NCBI GenBank assembly: GCA_001574975.1
Contig: KQ965791.1
Location: 10,623-74,622, forward strand
Origin: Gonapodya prolifera JEL478
Taxonomy: Eukaryota > Monoblepharomycota > Monoblepharidomycetes > Monoblepharidales > Gonapodyaceae
Direction of reading: 5' to 3'
Length of the DNA stretch: 64,000 nucleotides
Notes under the pieces: generated by a model
Told to the model about the DNA's origin: nothing
Database searches by the model: none
The model's input: the letters and a program-made list of their open reading frames with translations, nothing else
Shown: in pieces, positions 23,432-36,400 of the stretch
Layout of the letters: every line of letters begins with the position of its first letter
Position numbering within the stretch: position 1 is the stretch's first letter
Translations under genes and position numbers: made by a program

Positions 23432-23732
23432 ATGTGGCTCTTGGTGATCATATGTTGCTTTGTGGCACCGCAGAAACAGCTATTGGTGACCAACGAGACA
23501 CCTCCGCGAGAAGCCCGCGCAGAGAGAAGAGCTCTGCTGTTCCTTATTTTCAAACTTCCCTTGTGACACCTACGGTCGGGTTGCAAGTAACCCGTGTGTG
23601 ATCCAATGTCTGTACAGGTGTTTCAGCGCGGACCGTGGTTAGATAGAATCAGAACGGGACAAGACCGGCTAAAGTGTGTGGTTGTTCAACCACTGCGGCT
23701 CCCAAGTGATCGAAACGCACACCACGGATGAT
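23432..23732. promoter_or_regulatory. Spacer upstream of NBAS
   Basis: This is about 300 bp between the synthase stop and the first NBAS ATG. It presumably includes the NBAS promoter and leader. No specific site is recognised. Confidence 0.3.
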
Positions 23733-26700
23733 ATGGAGGCATCAGCGCCGAACGATGGCAAAGTGTTAAAGCCTGGTCTTGGTATTCTTCTTCCGTCAGC
23801 TGCAGATGGCATTTTTTTCGAATTTCGCAACCTTGTCAATTGGCAACCAGGAGACGAGGAGGATCGACGGGCGAAAGCCCTTGGTGAAACAGAGACCCAT
23901 TTCGGTGCAGAGGCGCCCTCCTACATTGATGCACCCATTGATGCGAGTCGTACGAATGAATATGTGTTCCTTGTATCCTCGTCCCTTCCTCCACGCATCA
24001 TTCGGCTTCTTTGCCAACTTCGAGACATGCCGTGGCATCTCGCTTCGTCATCGGATGAAAAATCTCTCGCCGTCTTAGGATACAATAGTTTGGATGTCTT
24101 GGAGTGGGCAGCCAATGGTGTCACGCGCACTACAATTCACCTACCCTGGAATGAGAAAATTCGAATTCTGAATGCCTGGAGAAAGATAACTTGGTCCCAG
24201 GATGGAAGACTGTTGGCCGTGGCGGGTGCAGATGGGAGAGTTGACGTTTTCAGCCGAGGTGGACTTCACATTTGTTGCATTGAGGGCGAAGCACCGAAAG
24301 GAAGGTATGTGATCAAATTCGATGTTTGATCATGAAGTGTCGGATTAACTGAATCTAGTGTAGTGTTGAAGGTTTTACTGTTATTAACCCAGTGTGCTTT
24401 CTTGGATTCACGAATGACGCGATTCTGCATCACCGTCACAAACAGGCGCAAACTAGCGAACAGACCTGGACGCATGAGCTTCTTGTGCTTGGATATGATG
24501 CAGTTATTCACTCTTATCTCATCGATTTTGAAGCTGTGTATCAAAGGCACACGGTTTCGTTTCCGGTGATTGTCTCCCAGAACGATCTTCGCGCCAACGC
24601 GCATCGCGTTCTCAGATGGCAACACACCTACAAATTTAATCTTTACACTTATGTTCTTGGTGCCACTTTGGACTTTGAGCGAAAGTGTCTTCTTTTGTCT
24701 GGTTGTCGTTCGGCTCGAAGAGGGCATGACGGGGAGATGTCAGTGTGGAACCTTTCAGCAGAAGCGCCCTACTATCAGAGTGAAGAAAAAGACGGTGCCG
24801 ACACAACCCGTAAACGTAACTCTGCGGGAGTGTTCCTTTCATTGTCAGAACTGCGAGATATGTTCTCGCCGAAGCCTCCGATTGCACGAATCGGGCAGCG
24901 ATTACGTGCCATTTCACACATGTTTTCTATATCACCTTCGGGACAAAACCTTATATCCGTGAATTTGCAGGGTGAAATAGTGATATGGACCTTCAGCACC
25001 GGGAAGTGGACTCAGTCTATCAAATTGGGTTCCAAAGATGTCGAACAGGCTACTTCTGCCGATGACAAGGTCAAAGAGCCCGCAGCGATACATCACTCAA
25101 AGGAGAGCTCTACTTATTATGCTGACCCTTGGACGGATGATGAAGTTGATGATATTCCATCAAATGAGTCTTCAAAAGAGACCAGAACTAAATTGGATCA
25201 GATCGTAGGAGCGACTTGGTGGTCTGAAAGAGTTCTTGCAGTCTCGCTTTCATCTGGCAAAACTGTGCTCTTCGATTATTTCAACAAGAAGTCCGTTCTG
25301 AACAATGTTGATATTCATGGCAACGAACTTGGCGCCTTCCTAGATTGCAAAGAAGTATCATCGCTTGCCGTTTTTCCTCAGAAAAGGCTCTGTGTTCTGC
25401 AAGTGGAAAGAGGCTCAGACTCGGAGGAGGCGAGAAGAAGTGAGTTCGTCCGTAATGAAAAAGTTAGCCGATGGTAAAACTTGCAACATACAGATACTTT
25501 CCTGAGTACAATTCAATTAATTTTTGGAAAGGTCTTTTCACCGAGTTGGAATGACCCTGGGGATATATTTTACTCATCACATTTGCTATCAGACAAAGCA
25601 ATGTCGAATCTGACATTCAAGCTCCAAGATGTGTCCTCATTGACATGCGAAGATGTAGTAAAGAGACATATTGCTACTGGAGATTATGAAGCAGCACTTT
25701 CTTTCTGTGCAAGCAATAATGGTGACACTGACTTTGTTTATAAAGCAAGGTGGCAAGATAAAGTTGATGGAGATTTGGATCTGAATCATATCTCTGGTCT
25801 GCTTGGAGCCATTCAAGATGACTTGTGGGTTTTGGAACAGACAGCTAGCACAATTTTGCAAACTAAAGAGAGCCAAATGGTAATGCTGAGCTATGGTATC
25901 ACAAGAAGTGACAGAGTTCTGGGATCTATGACTCAAATGACCCCCAAGGAACTTTCAGATATGGTCTTGAATCCTCAAAGGGGGATAGAAGGGTCAATAA
26001 TTGCTGGAAAATTGGCACTTCGGCTTGAGATTGTAATCCAATTACGTCTCCTGGAAACCTTTTCAATAATCATGGAGTCTACAGAAGAGCGTAACCAATC
26101 ATCAAAGCATCAACCCTTCCAAAGTCTGTTCAGATCTTTTAGAATGACACCCATTCTTGCACATGCATGTTTTTATGCCGCATGTGGAAGTTTATCTTTG
26201 CTGCAGACTATGCTTGAACGACATTCTCATGAGTTGAACCAATTTCGGGAAGCCCTTGTTGCCATGATTCCCGAGTCCATTGACCCATTTGAATATCTTC
26301 ATTTTCTACCATGCAATGAGATTGGACCTGGAGATTGGAATCTCGAATTTAATATTGAAGATATTGTTTTGAAGGAGCCCTTGCACAGCTGTTTAAAACA
26401 AATTTCTCAACCAGATAGATGGATACATATTTCTGAACAGAAACTTCAGAATATGAATATTGTGATTTCTAAGTTTTCAAAGGAGCAATCAATCCATGAA
26501 AACAATAAATTGAGGTGGTACTTAAATCGTGCAGTTTCAATTGAAGCTAAGACAGGAATGTTGGACTATGCCCTAAAACTTCTGGAGAGTGATTCAGAAT
26601 GGGATATGGAAGCCAAACACCTTATCAATATTTTAAAAGATGACCTGAGCCTTCTGTCATCTATAGCATCATTATCCAATGGTGTAGGGAAAGCTCTTAA

Positions 26701-29700
26701 TTTGCAAAGTCTCAGTAAACTAGGTGTCTTGGATGTACTTGCGCTTTTGGTTCAAAGCACTCCTGACATTTTGCCTGATAAGGAGGATCCTGCGTCCACA
26801 GGCATTGAGTCATTGAACAGTATTGAGGACACTGTTGCAGCCTCAATAGTATCTTATATGAAGAGCTTACATCAAAAATGGATTTTTCAATCCAGCATTC
26901 AAGGCAAATTCCCCATCTTTCCAATGCAAATTTTATCAGAAGAGGCATCAGAGATCTTAATTCACTTTTTATGTGACCAACTGCCAAAGAACAAAATGTC
27001 AATAGTTGTGCAAATATTTCTGAGATGTCAGCTTGAGGACCCCTCGTTGTTGCCCATGGTCTTTGCAAATAAAGAACCATTTGGTGCTGCTTTGCTGAGA
27101 GCCTGTAGCATGGCTTCCATTCTTGATGAAGAAATACTAAAGAATATTGCACATGTAATTGAAAATTGGATGGAATACTCTTATCCATCTTTCACATCTA
27201 GTGAAGAATTACTGAAAGCTTTTGGCATGGCAGATGTCCATTCTAATACTGTTACAGAACAAATGACTTTGCTGGGCAATCATGTGGAAGTTGCCAGGTT
27301 TCTTTTACAAATTGGGATAAACATTCCCCTATCAAACTTGTCGCAAATATCAGGAGACAGACGTGAACAAAATCAATTATTATTTCGCATTATCAACATG
27401 AATGTTGAAGTCTCCACAAGCAATGTGCCAGAAAAAAAATCATTCCTTCTGGACATTTTTAAGATGAAGCATGAATACAATTTCCTTGATCTTGTGAGAG
27501 AGGAGGAGATTCTGACACATTTCATTTCTGCATGCTTTTCTGCTGGAAGTCAGTTGCTCTTTGTGCTTGCTTATCTCCACCACAACACTAAAATATTTTG
27601 TACCCAGATTTTTCTCAATTAAGAGAGACACTGGAATCAAACTATCTAGAGTTTTATGGAATTGATCAGGGTGTTGTGGAAACTCAGGCATTGAACCATG
27701 CAAGGGACTATATAGACAATGCAACATCCACTGATATTACAGTTGGTGGTCTGTTCATGGCCAAGCAGTGGTTAGTTGTTTGCTTTCAAGGCTCTCTGCA
27801 TCATGTCTTGGATAAAATGTGATATTACAAATTCACATTACATATAGCTTACAAGTTGTCCCACAATGCACAAGTATCACACAAGAAATGAATTTAATCG
27901 AAGCTATCCATGAGCTTGGGTTGTATTATGTGAATAATTGTTTTACTTTCTTGCCTTTTGCATCTGTTGGAATTGCCATTTCTATGTGTTAGGCTGCCTT
28001 CAGCTCAGATTACCATTTGCTTCCAATTGAAGTTCGCCTTGCCACTAATAGAGTTGCATTTGTGGATAAAGTCATTATGTCTGAACGTGCTATCTATCAC
28101 AATCCAGAAAAGGTTATCAATCTTACTAAAAAACTTGGATATGATGGGATTGGTGCTGAAGCTTCCATATGGGCAAAATTAGTGAATGCCTCACTGATTC
28201 ATAATGAATTACAAAGTGCATCTGCACTTGTTGTCAAACTCATTGACTTGACTAGTGCTTTGGTGCATTCCAGTGGACAGATTACTCTTGATTATGAGCC
28301 GGCAAAAAAAGAAGTCATATCTGCTTGCCAAAACTATGGAACAGATGATAGAATTTCTGACTTTGTCACTAGGTGCAAAGCACTTACTCATGCAATAAGC
28401 TTCTGTCCAAAATATCAACTTGGAGAATTAACATCTCAGTTATTCAGAGTGCAGCTCTCTGGTCAAATCTCCAGTGTTAATTTGGCCAAAAGCAACAGCA
28501 ATAACAATACTTTGATAGAGGAAGTTGATCTGCACAGTCTCATCCAAAAGTTATCTTTTGCTCTTGTGCAGCCAAATAGTCAAAGTGCTGACATTTCACA
28601 ACTTTTAGCTGACTACAGCAATCTTGAGGAGTCATTAGATGTTGCTCAGCCCAGATTGCTATTAATCCATCATTTCTGGGCAGCATCCAGTGATTCAAAG
28701 ACACACTCAGTGATGCAAACACCTCATTATTCTTATGGCGCAGCAAAAGAGAGCAGGTTTTCACATCAACCACATGATCAGAATTCCAATAGTGTTCAGA
28801 GAAGTTTATTTTCAAGCATGCTTAAGAAAAACTTCCAACTGCTTGGCATAGAAAAGGACATCAAGGCACTTGCATATGTGGCAAAAGTTCTTTCAGATTT
28901 TGAAATGGCTCATTTTTTGTCACTCATTCTTGATTTCCTGAATGTTGGTGTATTTTCACAATGATGAGGTCAAACATTCTCATACTTTAATCTGCATTAT
29001 TGTGCAGGATGATATGCTAAGTGGCATTCCTCTTGTTTTGGAGTCAGTCAAACTGTCCAAGGAACTTGTCATCTATATACTTGCGATATACACCTTAACA
29101 CAATCAAAAATTCTGTCACAAACTCTCAAATTTTCACTTGGAGATTTGGAAGATTTTCATTCATTTTTGAGACTTTATCCTGAAGAAAGCAGTCTACATA
29201 CTCAAAAGTACAGGAGCCTTATCAATACCATCCTTGATGCTCATCAAGGGACAATGCTCCAGGTGGGTGAATCCCGAAATTTTCAAGACTGAAACTCTGC
29301 AGAGCAGACATTTTTCAGATGATATTTCAAAAATATAAAATCAATGTGGCACTATTTGAACAAGATGAGCTATATCAGCGCCAAATAATCTCTACACTGG
29401 CACACACCTTTGATGTTGATCAGTTAAAAGATGCATTAGAACTTGCAAATAATTTTGGATTCAAACAAGTTGAAGTAAATAGGAATTGCAAGAAAAAGCA
29501 TACCAAGTTATTTGATCACAATGGCATTTTAGGTTATCCTTCCACATTTAGAGTGGCTGCTTGTGACCCCAAGAGGTTTCTCTGCTTATGATGACTGGCT
29601 GCGTCCACTCCAAGATCTCCTCAAGTCCCCATATGATGAAATCATCCTGCAGATGAACATACTCCATGTAAAGGTGAGTTTCGTTTGATGCAAATAATTC

Positions 29701-32514
29701 TTCTTTCATTTAGCAAAGAATAGGTATCAGGAAATGCTGCTCTTCATGCATTCTATCTTTTGTACTGTAGGCTATTGTCAAAGGGACATCAAGTAAGTTA
29801 CAAAAATTTTTTTCCTTGAAAGATAGTTAATAATTTTTCCAGGCGGCTGAGGTTGTTGGCACATTGCAAAACAGGATTCTCCTTATAGAACACCTCAGCC
29901 ACCTTAATGTGGAAATTTCAATACCAAAGCTTCTTGAGATTGTGTACACTCTTGGGCAGGATTCAATTGATGACCTGAAATGTCTTTTTGAAGGAGTATT
30001 GACCATTGAAGAGTTTCACCGCACTTTAACCTTGTAAGTTCCTCTAATTTTTAACCACATACCACATGTTTGAAGATCTTGTTCCAGGTTATCAAATGTT
30101 CAGTTTGTGGTGCAGTTTCCAGAAGAGGAAAAGAAAGCACAATCATATACAAAGCCAACTTATAAAGCAATCTCTGATTTTCTGTCTTTAAACTTTGCAA
30201 GGAATATTCTGACTGAAAGGTAAGTTAGGAAGAGTCTTGTAGTAATGAAATGTTGATATATAATGGATATGCTTTTTCTTTATGTCATTTCAAGCTCAAA
30301 TGGTTTTAGCTTGCGGGAAATATCAGAGCTCTTCCCATTTATGGAGCCTGAAACAATAGTAACACTCATGAAAGATATTATTAAGCATCAGGTAAGCTCT
30401 TGTACAAATGAGTCGGACATTTAACTTGATCTGAGATAGTTTCTATATTAACACTTAGAATTCATACACTGAATCTCTTGATATCACTGCCTCTGCAATG
30501 AGATCAATTAGAGAAAAGTCAATAAACTTTGATGTGAGATCCATTGAGCTCGATGCTCTTTTGCCTACTAATCCTGATGTTGTTTATTTAAATGAAGACA
30601 AGTGACTTGCAGAAGTTTGAAAAATGTTTGCTGTTTATGGTAGAGGCTAGCTCACTCAAGGATCTCACAAATGTGCATCAGCTTGAACAAGAAGCTTTGA
30701 TGGAGTTGGAACAGGCATATCCTGATTTTAGTCAACTGGTATGTGATTCTTGCTTATGGTAAAACTACGGCAATTTAATCTGTGTTGCAGGAACTTGTCA
30801 TAAAAAATATGATTTTTGAGGCCATGGACCTGGAGCTTGTTTACCAAACTCACTTTTTAGTGTGGAAGCACTGCAGCCATGCTACCCACTCAAACCACTT
30901 GGAATATTTTAATCAGTTTTTTGCAAATGTCTTGAGTTCTCTCATTGGATTTCCTTCCATGTAAGTTGATCAAATTGCTCTTGAGATAATTTTCTATTGC
31001 ATAAAATTGTTTCAGCTTGAACCAAAAGTCTAGTCCCCCAGACCTGGACTTGTTGAAGAATATAATCCATGCAGTGTCCTCAAAACATAAAGTTTCCCCA
31101 GAAGCAGAATGGCTAAAAGCTTTAAGTGATACAGTTTGCTTTAAACTTTTAGAAATTGCTCAAGACAGTACTTTGGCCCCTGCATTGCGGAAATTTATCA
31201 TCAAATTGATTGAAAGGGTGAGATTTTATGGATTCTACGTCGGAATGTATGTTACATCACTACATGATGTTCCTTAGAACTTTAAGCCCTCACTACATAA
31301 TGCCAGTCAGCTATGCACTGTCACACTTTGTGCCATATTATCAAGTGAATGGGATATAAAAGTGAGTATAAATTGTGTTTTCATGAATTTTTTGTGCTAA
31401 GCTTGGTGTTGAAGGTGGATGCACACCAATTGGATAATAATGAGGGAAGATTCAAAGAGTTCCAAGGTGTTCTTAATGAGAGGTCTCTCTCAGATGATAA
31501 CAAGATGTTGGCCCTCAGAGAATACCTGCATGTATGGGCCAATGATGACCTAGACGCCAAGAAAGAACAAGTGGAGGATGCTTCACCTGCCAACATACTT
31601 CATTCCAATTCCTGGCTGAATATGCTGATACTTTTAGCTGATTTCAGCAGATATGAAATACTCATATCCATTGGATCACTTGAGTGGAATACTGCACAAG
31701 TACCCCTGAAGGTATATCTTATTTTTTTTCTATAGACTGTCTACCTTTCATTTTTAATTACCAACTCAAAATGTTGTATTTCATAGGCACAACATGAATT
31801 CTTGAGCCATCTCCAAACTTCAACCTCAAAACCCTTCCAGCTTCTTGGTGCTCAACTCTCCTTCCTTTCACCACAGAGTCATGTCGTGGGATCAGCACTC
31901 TTAAGCCTTGCTTCATTACAATATCCATCATTCATCTCAGAGAATCAACTTGTTCATATTATCATTCTGGCTCGTGACCTTGAGATGGAACTCACAACAA
32001 ATCCAGCTCTGTGGACCAAACTTCAACATACTCTCCTCTCAAATCACAATGAGGAGCCATCCAGCAGTGTCCTATCACCTCACAAATTTTTGCTGCGACA
32101 TGTGATAGATCATTTGAAAAACTGTGATCAACTTGTTTTCGCAGCAAACTTGGCTTCTCAGTACATGGGAGTTGGAGATTCTCTACATTCTGGTGGTATA
32201 GCTGCAATGTCAGGCATAGTCAGGAGAGCCCTCTATATGTTGGATGGAGCTCCCTCCATTGATTCCTGTTCTAAAAGCAGCTGTGTGGAAGGAAGTGTAA
32301 TATTCACATTGCTTCTGGACAAAAATGTGAATCATCCAAGTAATGCCTGTACAACACATACCTTTTAGATGTATTGAATCATCCCAATATTGAAAATGAT
32401 TATTGTCTGTACTTCAGCATAGAGTATCATAGTGAGGATAAAAAGGAATGAGATGGGTGTATGGCAGCTTTACGTTCCATGAGGAATTTACTTCTAAAGG
32501 TAACAAGGCTGTAA
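23733..32514 (+). CDS. NBAS: NBAS/SEC39-type Dsl1-complex tether with N-terminal propeller region
   Basis: NBAS/Sec39 is a subunit of the ER Dsl1/NRZ tethering complex that captures COPI vesicles. Exon 1 (start 23733, MEASAPNDGKVLKPG) and exon 2 (about 24.36-25.45 kb) encode the Nbas N-terminal propeller: KITWSQDGRLLAVAGADGRV, then LLLSGCRSARRGHDGEMSVW ending in APYY, then SISPSGQNLISVNLQGEIVI. Exon 3 (25494 to about 27.6 kb) starts the Sec39 helical solenoid, with VKRHIATGDYEAALSF and FVYKARWQDKVDGDLDLNHI. Later exons (about 27.6, 28.0, 29.0, 29.3-31.7 and 31.8-32.4 kb) continue the solenoid. LLPIEVRLATNRVAFVDK is a Sec39 hallmark. A frame slip separates LAYLHHNT from ILYPDFSQLRETL at about 27.6 kb. 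The 3' end (CMAALRSMRNLLLK, stop at 32512-32514) is tentative. From 25.5 kb the gene is much richer in A+T than its neighbours. Confidence 0.88.
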
Positions 32515-35339
32515 AAATCCATTATGTCTGCAGCACATATGCAATATTGTAGAAGCCATCAAAATTTGTGGGCCCCGTTCTACATACAATGTCTGCCAGA
32601 TATATGAAGAATATATATCTGGCAATTTTAAATTTAATTCTTGAAGTTTTTGGCATAAAACTGCTGGGTGTGGTGGTTTTATTGACAGTTTCAAGATCAA
32701 GAATCCGAACTACATTTATTTAATGTTCACATGTATTCATTTAAAGAAAGGTTTTGTGTAGAATAATTATCTGTTTAATAAACCAGTCTTTACTGAGATT
32801 CTGAGAGATCCAAAAATTTACATTCAAACCACAGGAAAAGGAAATAGCACTGGAGCATGCCTTATATTTAAATCTGTCAGCAAAAATTTTGTTGACCTTT
32901 AGTGTTGCGCACTAGCTGAGCCGCCGATTCAAGCCAGCTTTGTGCCAAGCTCAGCCTGGCTCAATGGAACTGCGGCCCAAACCAAGCCCACTTTCATTTG
33001 GCTCAGCTTGGCTTGTGAGCTTTTGAGCCCCCAAGAATAATTTTCAGGAACATTATTTCATTGTTTTAAAACACGTCTTTCTGCTTAGACATATACTCTT
33101 TCACGCTTTGCTTATACTCCCTTACCCCCAGAGCCTTGTACTCCATGACATCCTCACAACTGAAGATCACTTTGGGTCTGCCTAGTGATTTATTAGCTTA
33201 TCCTGGATTGGTGCAGTTAGCATGCTGAAACAATAATCTTGCCAACCACCACATAAATAGATCCAGCAGTTGTACTGCCTTGAAACCCACATTGACGCAA
33301 TTGCGTGGAGCTGGAGAAGCACATTGTGCCACTCCCTTATCTCCTCAACCTCTCCTTTGTTGCCTTTTGTCCGCAGGCAACCCCAGTGCTTCTGGACCGT
33401 TCCCATCAAGAATCAGAGTGAAAACACACTTCCATCCCTTGTCTGATGAACTCTTTTTGGATTTGGCTTGCTTTGGGGGCAGGACAGGCTTGGTACCATC
33501 CACACTGTCAAGCACTTCCCAGCATGCATCCTGGTAGAATCTCATGCTTACATGTACCAAACTTCAAATACAAGTGCAGTGCCGGCCTCCTGACTGGGTG
33601 ATTCAGCTTTGGACAGGTCCAAACAGTTTGGATGCAGTCCCTACTATTGGCATCTTTGGTTCCTATTTCACATGGATATACTCAGTGCTGTGTGTTGTGC
33701 AGGGCACTGCTCCTGTTGGGGCCTTTTTTTTGGTTGGTTGTGTCGCACCCATTTTCTGCGCACCCCCAAATGACATTTTTACTCAAGCAAATGATGGCAG
33801 TGGTCTGGAGGACATAGAACCCAGTGAAAGCTAGAGATGCAATACTTGCTGGCAGCAACTGGTGCCCAGGTGATGTCTCCCTTGTTCTGTCAAGTCATCA
33901 ACACTCTCTGATGTACGGATGCTGTCAGGAGGAGCTTGGGGGAATTGAAGGGCACAGTACATCCTGCTCATTGGGGCCTTGCGTTTGGAGGCACTTTATA
34001 ACCCTCCTGGAAACAATGAACGTCTCACTCATTTCCCAGTTTGAATATTTGTAATGAAAGAAAGCCCAAAGCATGCCTTTGATCCACTTCAAGTGTGTGC
34101 AGACAGGGGAACACATGCCAGTGGCACTTGGGACACTATGATTGCCCACACATCATTTACCACAATTTGAAGTATTGTACAAGTATTGACTATACTGTGG
34201 GCCAATTTCAGTGTCTCCAGGAGCCCATTTGTTGTGATTCCTCAGAGAAAGTTGCCCAGTCCAATTTCACATAATTATCCAGTGTTTCCTCCAAAATCTT
34301 TCGTTCTATGGGCTTGCAACCAACGTATACTTGTTTGTTCTACTGACTCTTTTCTCTTGAGATTGGTGTCAGAGGAGCATGACGTCAACTACATCAGAGT
34401 ACTCAGCTGTTAATCCGAGTACATAGTAAATGCCACTATACAGCTTCACATGCTCTCAAACAGCAGCTGTAATTTCTGCATGCTGTTCACAATGTTGTGT
34501 AGCTGATTCATATTGGTGAAACTGCTGGCATTATCCAAATGATGACATTGCACCAGAGGTAAAATCACCTTTCTGCAGTCTTGGGGACCAAACATGTCAG
34601 ATGAGAAAAGCTCAGTTATGGTGAAAGATTGGGTGATCTAATGTTCTGAACGTGACTTCTATCACTGGTGCCCAAATCTCACTTGTGAGGCATTTTTCTC
34701 CTTCAAAAAGTCACAGAGCGGCACCAACCTGCAGAAACAACATCTCTGTACATGTGGAACAATGGTAAAATACAACAATTGAGAATGGTACCAGATGACA
34801 AAAAGTCTTGCAACCCTGACCAAAAAGGGTGTGAAACCAGAATTTGTTTTGGCAGTTCAGCTTAACAACGCCATTTTTCACTCATTGCAAGCTGCCAGTT
34901 ATATTTCAAGACTGTTGCAAGAGTTGCAACGTCGTTGCATACCACACCAGCCCATTCTCCCTTGCATTATGATGTACACACATAAAATCCATCTAACCAC
35001 ACTCATGTTGGTCCTAAAAAGTAATGAGATTTGGTGTGAAGTTGTTATCTTGGACTTTGTGGCGCATTTTGTGAGAGAACCAGAAGAGTTATGGGGATGA
35101 AATTAGTATCATTAAAGGCATCTAGAAGAGTACTATTGGAACACAGGTGTATCATTAAAAGTGTCTAGAGAGAGTACTACTGAAACGCAGGTGACGGCTT
35201 GTTTCTATTGTCATTGGTTGAGGATAATTTGGGATTATGTGTTGTGGTATCATAGAGACAGATTCTATGAGTCTTAGCTGGGAGTCTAGCTGGCAATTGT
35301 GCACGTCCATTGCAATAAACAACCATCACACTCAATAGT
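32515..35339. other. AT-rich, repeat-like region with few or no genes
   Basis: No intact gene is recognised. At about 32902-33045 lies GC-richer sequence beginning TTAGTGTTGCGCACTAGC, with repeated GGCTCA/GAGCC words. It resembles a hAT-type DNA transposon end, but no partner end was found. Short minus-strand frames at about 33.2-33.56 kb and 33.9-34.15 kb look protein-like (for example GWKCVFTLILDGNGPEALG). They match no family I can name and may be transposon remains. Confidence 0.4.
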
Positions 35340-36400
35340 CTGGGAAGGCAACTGTCATTTTAAGAAGTGTCAATGAAGCTTTTGGCCATGTTGATGGGAC
35401 ATTGCCCTGTCCCGACTCACCAGCTGAAGATAAGAAAGCGTGGAAGCAATTGGATGGCCAAATTTAAAATGCTCTTATATCTTCAGTGAAAGGAACAGCT
35501 TTCAATTTAATTGTGGAGTGTTCCACTGCTGCTGAGATGTGGAAGACTTTGAAGAAGCATTATGGTGAATCCACACCTGGAGACCGTGTGGCTCTTATAG
35601 AAGCCCTTACCAAAGTTTAGTTTTAAGCACTGTTGAAGAAATTAGCAATGCCTTCTTGGCTTCAGTACTTGCAATTAAGCAGACTGGTACGCCACTAAGT
35701 GATATCAAACAAGTAACCTATCTCCTTAGAGCAATCTGTGAGAGAGCACCTATGGTCTACTCTCATTATTCAATGCAATCTGCTTCTTCAAATGTTAGCT
35801 CTATTATAAGCCAGCTTGAGAGTGCTGAGCTAAGAGGTAATATTGGTACGTGAGCAAATGCAGTTGTGCAACAGAAGAAGAATAATGGCAATAGCAGAAA
35901 GCCACAAGGTCCATATTGTGTGTGTGGCAAAACTGGCAATATTGCATTAAAGTGTTAGCATTGCTTTGATGCAAAATTTGGAGAACTTATCACAAGGTGT
36001 TGCAAACATGCAAGTTGGTACTGGAAGATGTGGCAATAGTGCCAATAGCAGATTTCACTGTGGAGCTTTTACTTATCAAAGAGGTGCTGATAGAGGAAGA
36101 GGATGTGGTGGAGCTTATAATGTTCAGAATGATAGCAGGGAAGTCAATATAACTGAAGATATGTGCCAGAAAACCAAGAAGCACTTTCTTTTGCTGCACT
36201 ATCTGAAACTCCCCAGTCTCAATCTGCTACATCTTCATTGTGTTTTATGGTTTCCAACCCAAAATATAGAGTGTTGATTGATTCGGTGCTACAGACTGCA
36301 TCACCCCAGTAGGGGATGCACTTGTGAACTTTTCTAAGCAGCAGATAAGTCTTTCCTTAGCTGCTCAGAGAGCCAATTCAATGGCAACAGGTCTTTAGAT
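35340..36400 (+). mobile_element. Ty1/copia gag-protease relic
   Basis: Short frames spell parts of a copia-type Gag: FNLIVECSTAAEMWKTLKKH, then KQTGTPLSDIKQVTYLLRAI, then a partial CCHC knuckle near 35.93 kb. A protease-like piece (DCITPVGDALVNF) follows near 36.30 kb. No LTRs, integrase or reverse transcriptase were recognised. It is a broken and truncated fossil with several breaks, and looks old. Confidence 0.75.
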
